From NCBI GenBank assembly GCA_034472185.1, contig JARBAK010000009.1, positions 1-6,250 of the forward strand: a DNA stretch of 6,250 nt, given 5' to 3'. The position numbers and the translations under genes were made by a program. Numbering within the stretch: the first letter of the stretch is position 1; each line of letters starts with the position of its first letter. This document shows positions 5,625 to 6,250 of this stretch, one piece after another. The notes below the pieces were generated by a model. That model ran no database searches and was not told the origin of the DNA. It was given only the letters and a program-made list of their open reading frames with translations. Origin of the DNA: JARBAK01 sp034472185. GTDB taxonomy: Bacteria > Pseudomonadota > Alphaproteobacteria > Rickettsiales > Midichloriaceae.

Positions 5625-5686
5625 AACACGTGGGAGAGCAACCTTTTTATCAAATGAAAAATCAATATTTGTGTCACATACCAAGG
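5625..5686 (+). repeat. Imperfect direct repeat, unit 1
   Basis: Starts AACAC, then GAGAGCA (5634-5640), and ends with AATATTTGTGTCACATACC and four more bases (5664-5686). The final 23 nt match unit 2 at 20 positions. Confidence 0.5.
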
Positions 5687-5739
5687 AGGGAGTAACGGGG
5701 GCAGCAACAGAAAAACAACTCCAAAGGTTTCAACACAGC

Positions 5740-5789
5740 AACACATAAGAGAGCAGCTTCTTCACAAATATTTGGGTTACATACCAAGC
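5740..5789 (+). repeat. Imperfect direct repeat, unit 2
   Basis: Starts AACAC, then GAGAGCA (5749-5755), and ends with AATATTTGGGTTACATACC and four more bases (5767-5789). It is 12 nt shorter than unit 1 in the middle. Confidence 0.5.
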
Positions 5790-5957
5790 ATGAACTGCAA
5801 AAGCAAGAACTCAAAAAACAGCGGAGTAAGTCTTTATCCTCTTAAACTGTGCAAATTATGGAAAACGGTACAGAGTATTGAGATAGTGATTATGCTATAA
5901 TGACGCATTTCACAGAGATGTTTGGATGCTTATGCTGAAATAAGATGATGACGCAAA

Positions 5958-6090
5958 ATATTATCAACAACATCACGTTACTGATAATATAAATAACCTC
6001 ATATTATTTTATTCTTTGGGAATATAGTAATAAACATTACTAATAATAACATATTACTTTTTAGTATTAGTATATTGATAATTTTTATCA
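5958..6090. other. Very AT-rich zone packed with inverted repeats
   Basis: Positions 5981-6090 are about 84% A+T. ATATTATC (5958-5965) and ATATTAT (6001-6007) compete for GATAATAT (5983-5990). TAGTAAT (6025-6031) pairs with ATTACTA (6036-6042). TACTAATAATA (6038-6048) pairs with 6062-6072 at 10 of 11 positions. TGATAA (6076-6081) pairs with TTATCA (6085-6090). It may be a promoter or regulatory region, an easily melted site, or neutral AT-rich spacer. No gene start follows within the window. Confidence 0.45.
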
Positions 6091-6250
6091 GGAGCGCGAT
6101 CAGTTGGGATCTATTGCATTTATTGAAAAATAGCTAAATAACGAGTTCCAAGATATTGTAGTTATGTGAGGTGAGTTGCTGTTATGGCATGCGCTGTTGT
6201 GTTGATAATTGTGCATCTTCCGAGCCGATTTTGACCTTTCTGTATCTCAA
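6091..6250. other. Window end with no supported gene
   Basis: Only very short frames are present: an 18-codon open stretch ending at TAG (about 6131-6133) that reads DNFYQERDQLGSIAFIEK, and an ATG at 6184 with a weak GAGGTGAG upstream that stops after 16 codons. Neither is supported as a gene. Confidence 0.4.

Larger units (their letters stand above)
5539..5845 (+). pseudogene. Degenerate coding remnant with two repeat units in different frames
   Basis: A frame open from 5527 (ATG at 5539) runs to TAA 5746-5748, giving 69 residues rich in Lys, Gln and Thr, with no clear ribosome site. The +1 frame is open from 5696 to TAA 5843-5845 and ends in HELQKQELKKQRSKSLSS. The first frame contains RATFLSNEKSIFVSHTKE and the second contains RAASSQIFGLHTKHE. 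These are versions of one unit that differ by a 12-nt (in-frame) indel, yet their 115-bp spacing puts them in different frames. That pattern fits a repeat protein broken by a frameshift. The LQKQ...KQR ending recalls the tails of the two large genes. No function is assignable. Confidence 0.4.

Noticed and set aside
6184..6234. Short ATG frame with a GAGGTGAG-like site upstream
   Set aside because: It stops after 16 codons (MACAVVLIIVHLPSRF) and has no further support.
1..6250. tRNA genes, CRISPR arrays, transposase genes or complete insertion sequences
   Set aside because: No TTCGA-containing cloverleaf, no regularly spaced identical repeats and no recognisable transposase motif was seen.

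Overview
The window reads as an accessory region of an AT-rich bacterial genome. Good Shine-Dalgarno sequences (AGAGGAG, AGGGAGGAG) stand 4-6 nt before ATG starts. Long stretches have no intact gene, and there are several broken reading frames. The main proteins are lysine/glutamine/glutamate-rich, coiled-coil or low-complexity, and have no recognised housekeeping domain. This composition resembles obligate intracellular or symbiotic bacteria (Rickettsiales-like, for example) that carry secreted host-interaction proteins. The taxon is inferred from style alone: no rRNA, tRNA or marker gene is present.

Layout. Positions 1-126 hold the start of a minus-strand gene that leaves the window. It is divergent from a large plus-strand gene (200-2104), which encodes a 634-residue protein with an HExxH zinc-metallopeptidase motif followed by a long coiled coil. 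From 2105 to 3228 there is no convincing gene. That stretch holds several inverted repeats, including a perfect 18-bp arm pair at 2627-2694, and a minus-strand frame interrupted by TGA codons that may be a decayed gene. A small unknown protein follows (3229-3705). Thirty-four bases later a larger gene begins (3740) whose frame is broken near 3941-4042 and resumes in the -1 frame to 5382. From 5383 to the end there is no intact gene. A degenerate coding-like repeat appears in two different frames (5625-5790), and then a very AT-rich, palindrome-rich zone (about 5958-6090).

How the parts connect. The two large proteins are unrelated over most of their length but end in the same tail, QPVxSHVxxLQxQR, which is conserved in DNA as well (34 of 42 bases). 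This is the most interesting signal: it looks like a modular C-terminal signal, for example for secretion or sorting, placed on different cargo proteins. The metallopeptidase gene also changes its leucine codon use abruptly near position 1325, between the catalytic half and the coiled-coil half, which points to a mosaic origin. Taken together, the window looks like a cluster of secreted-effector-type genes, some intact and some decaying. Function beyond the visible motifs is inference.
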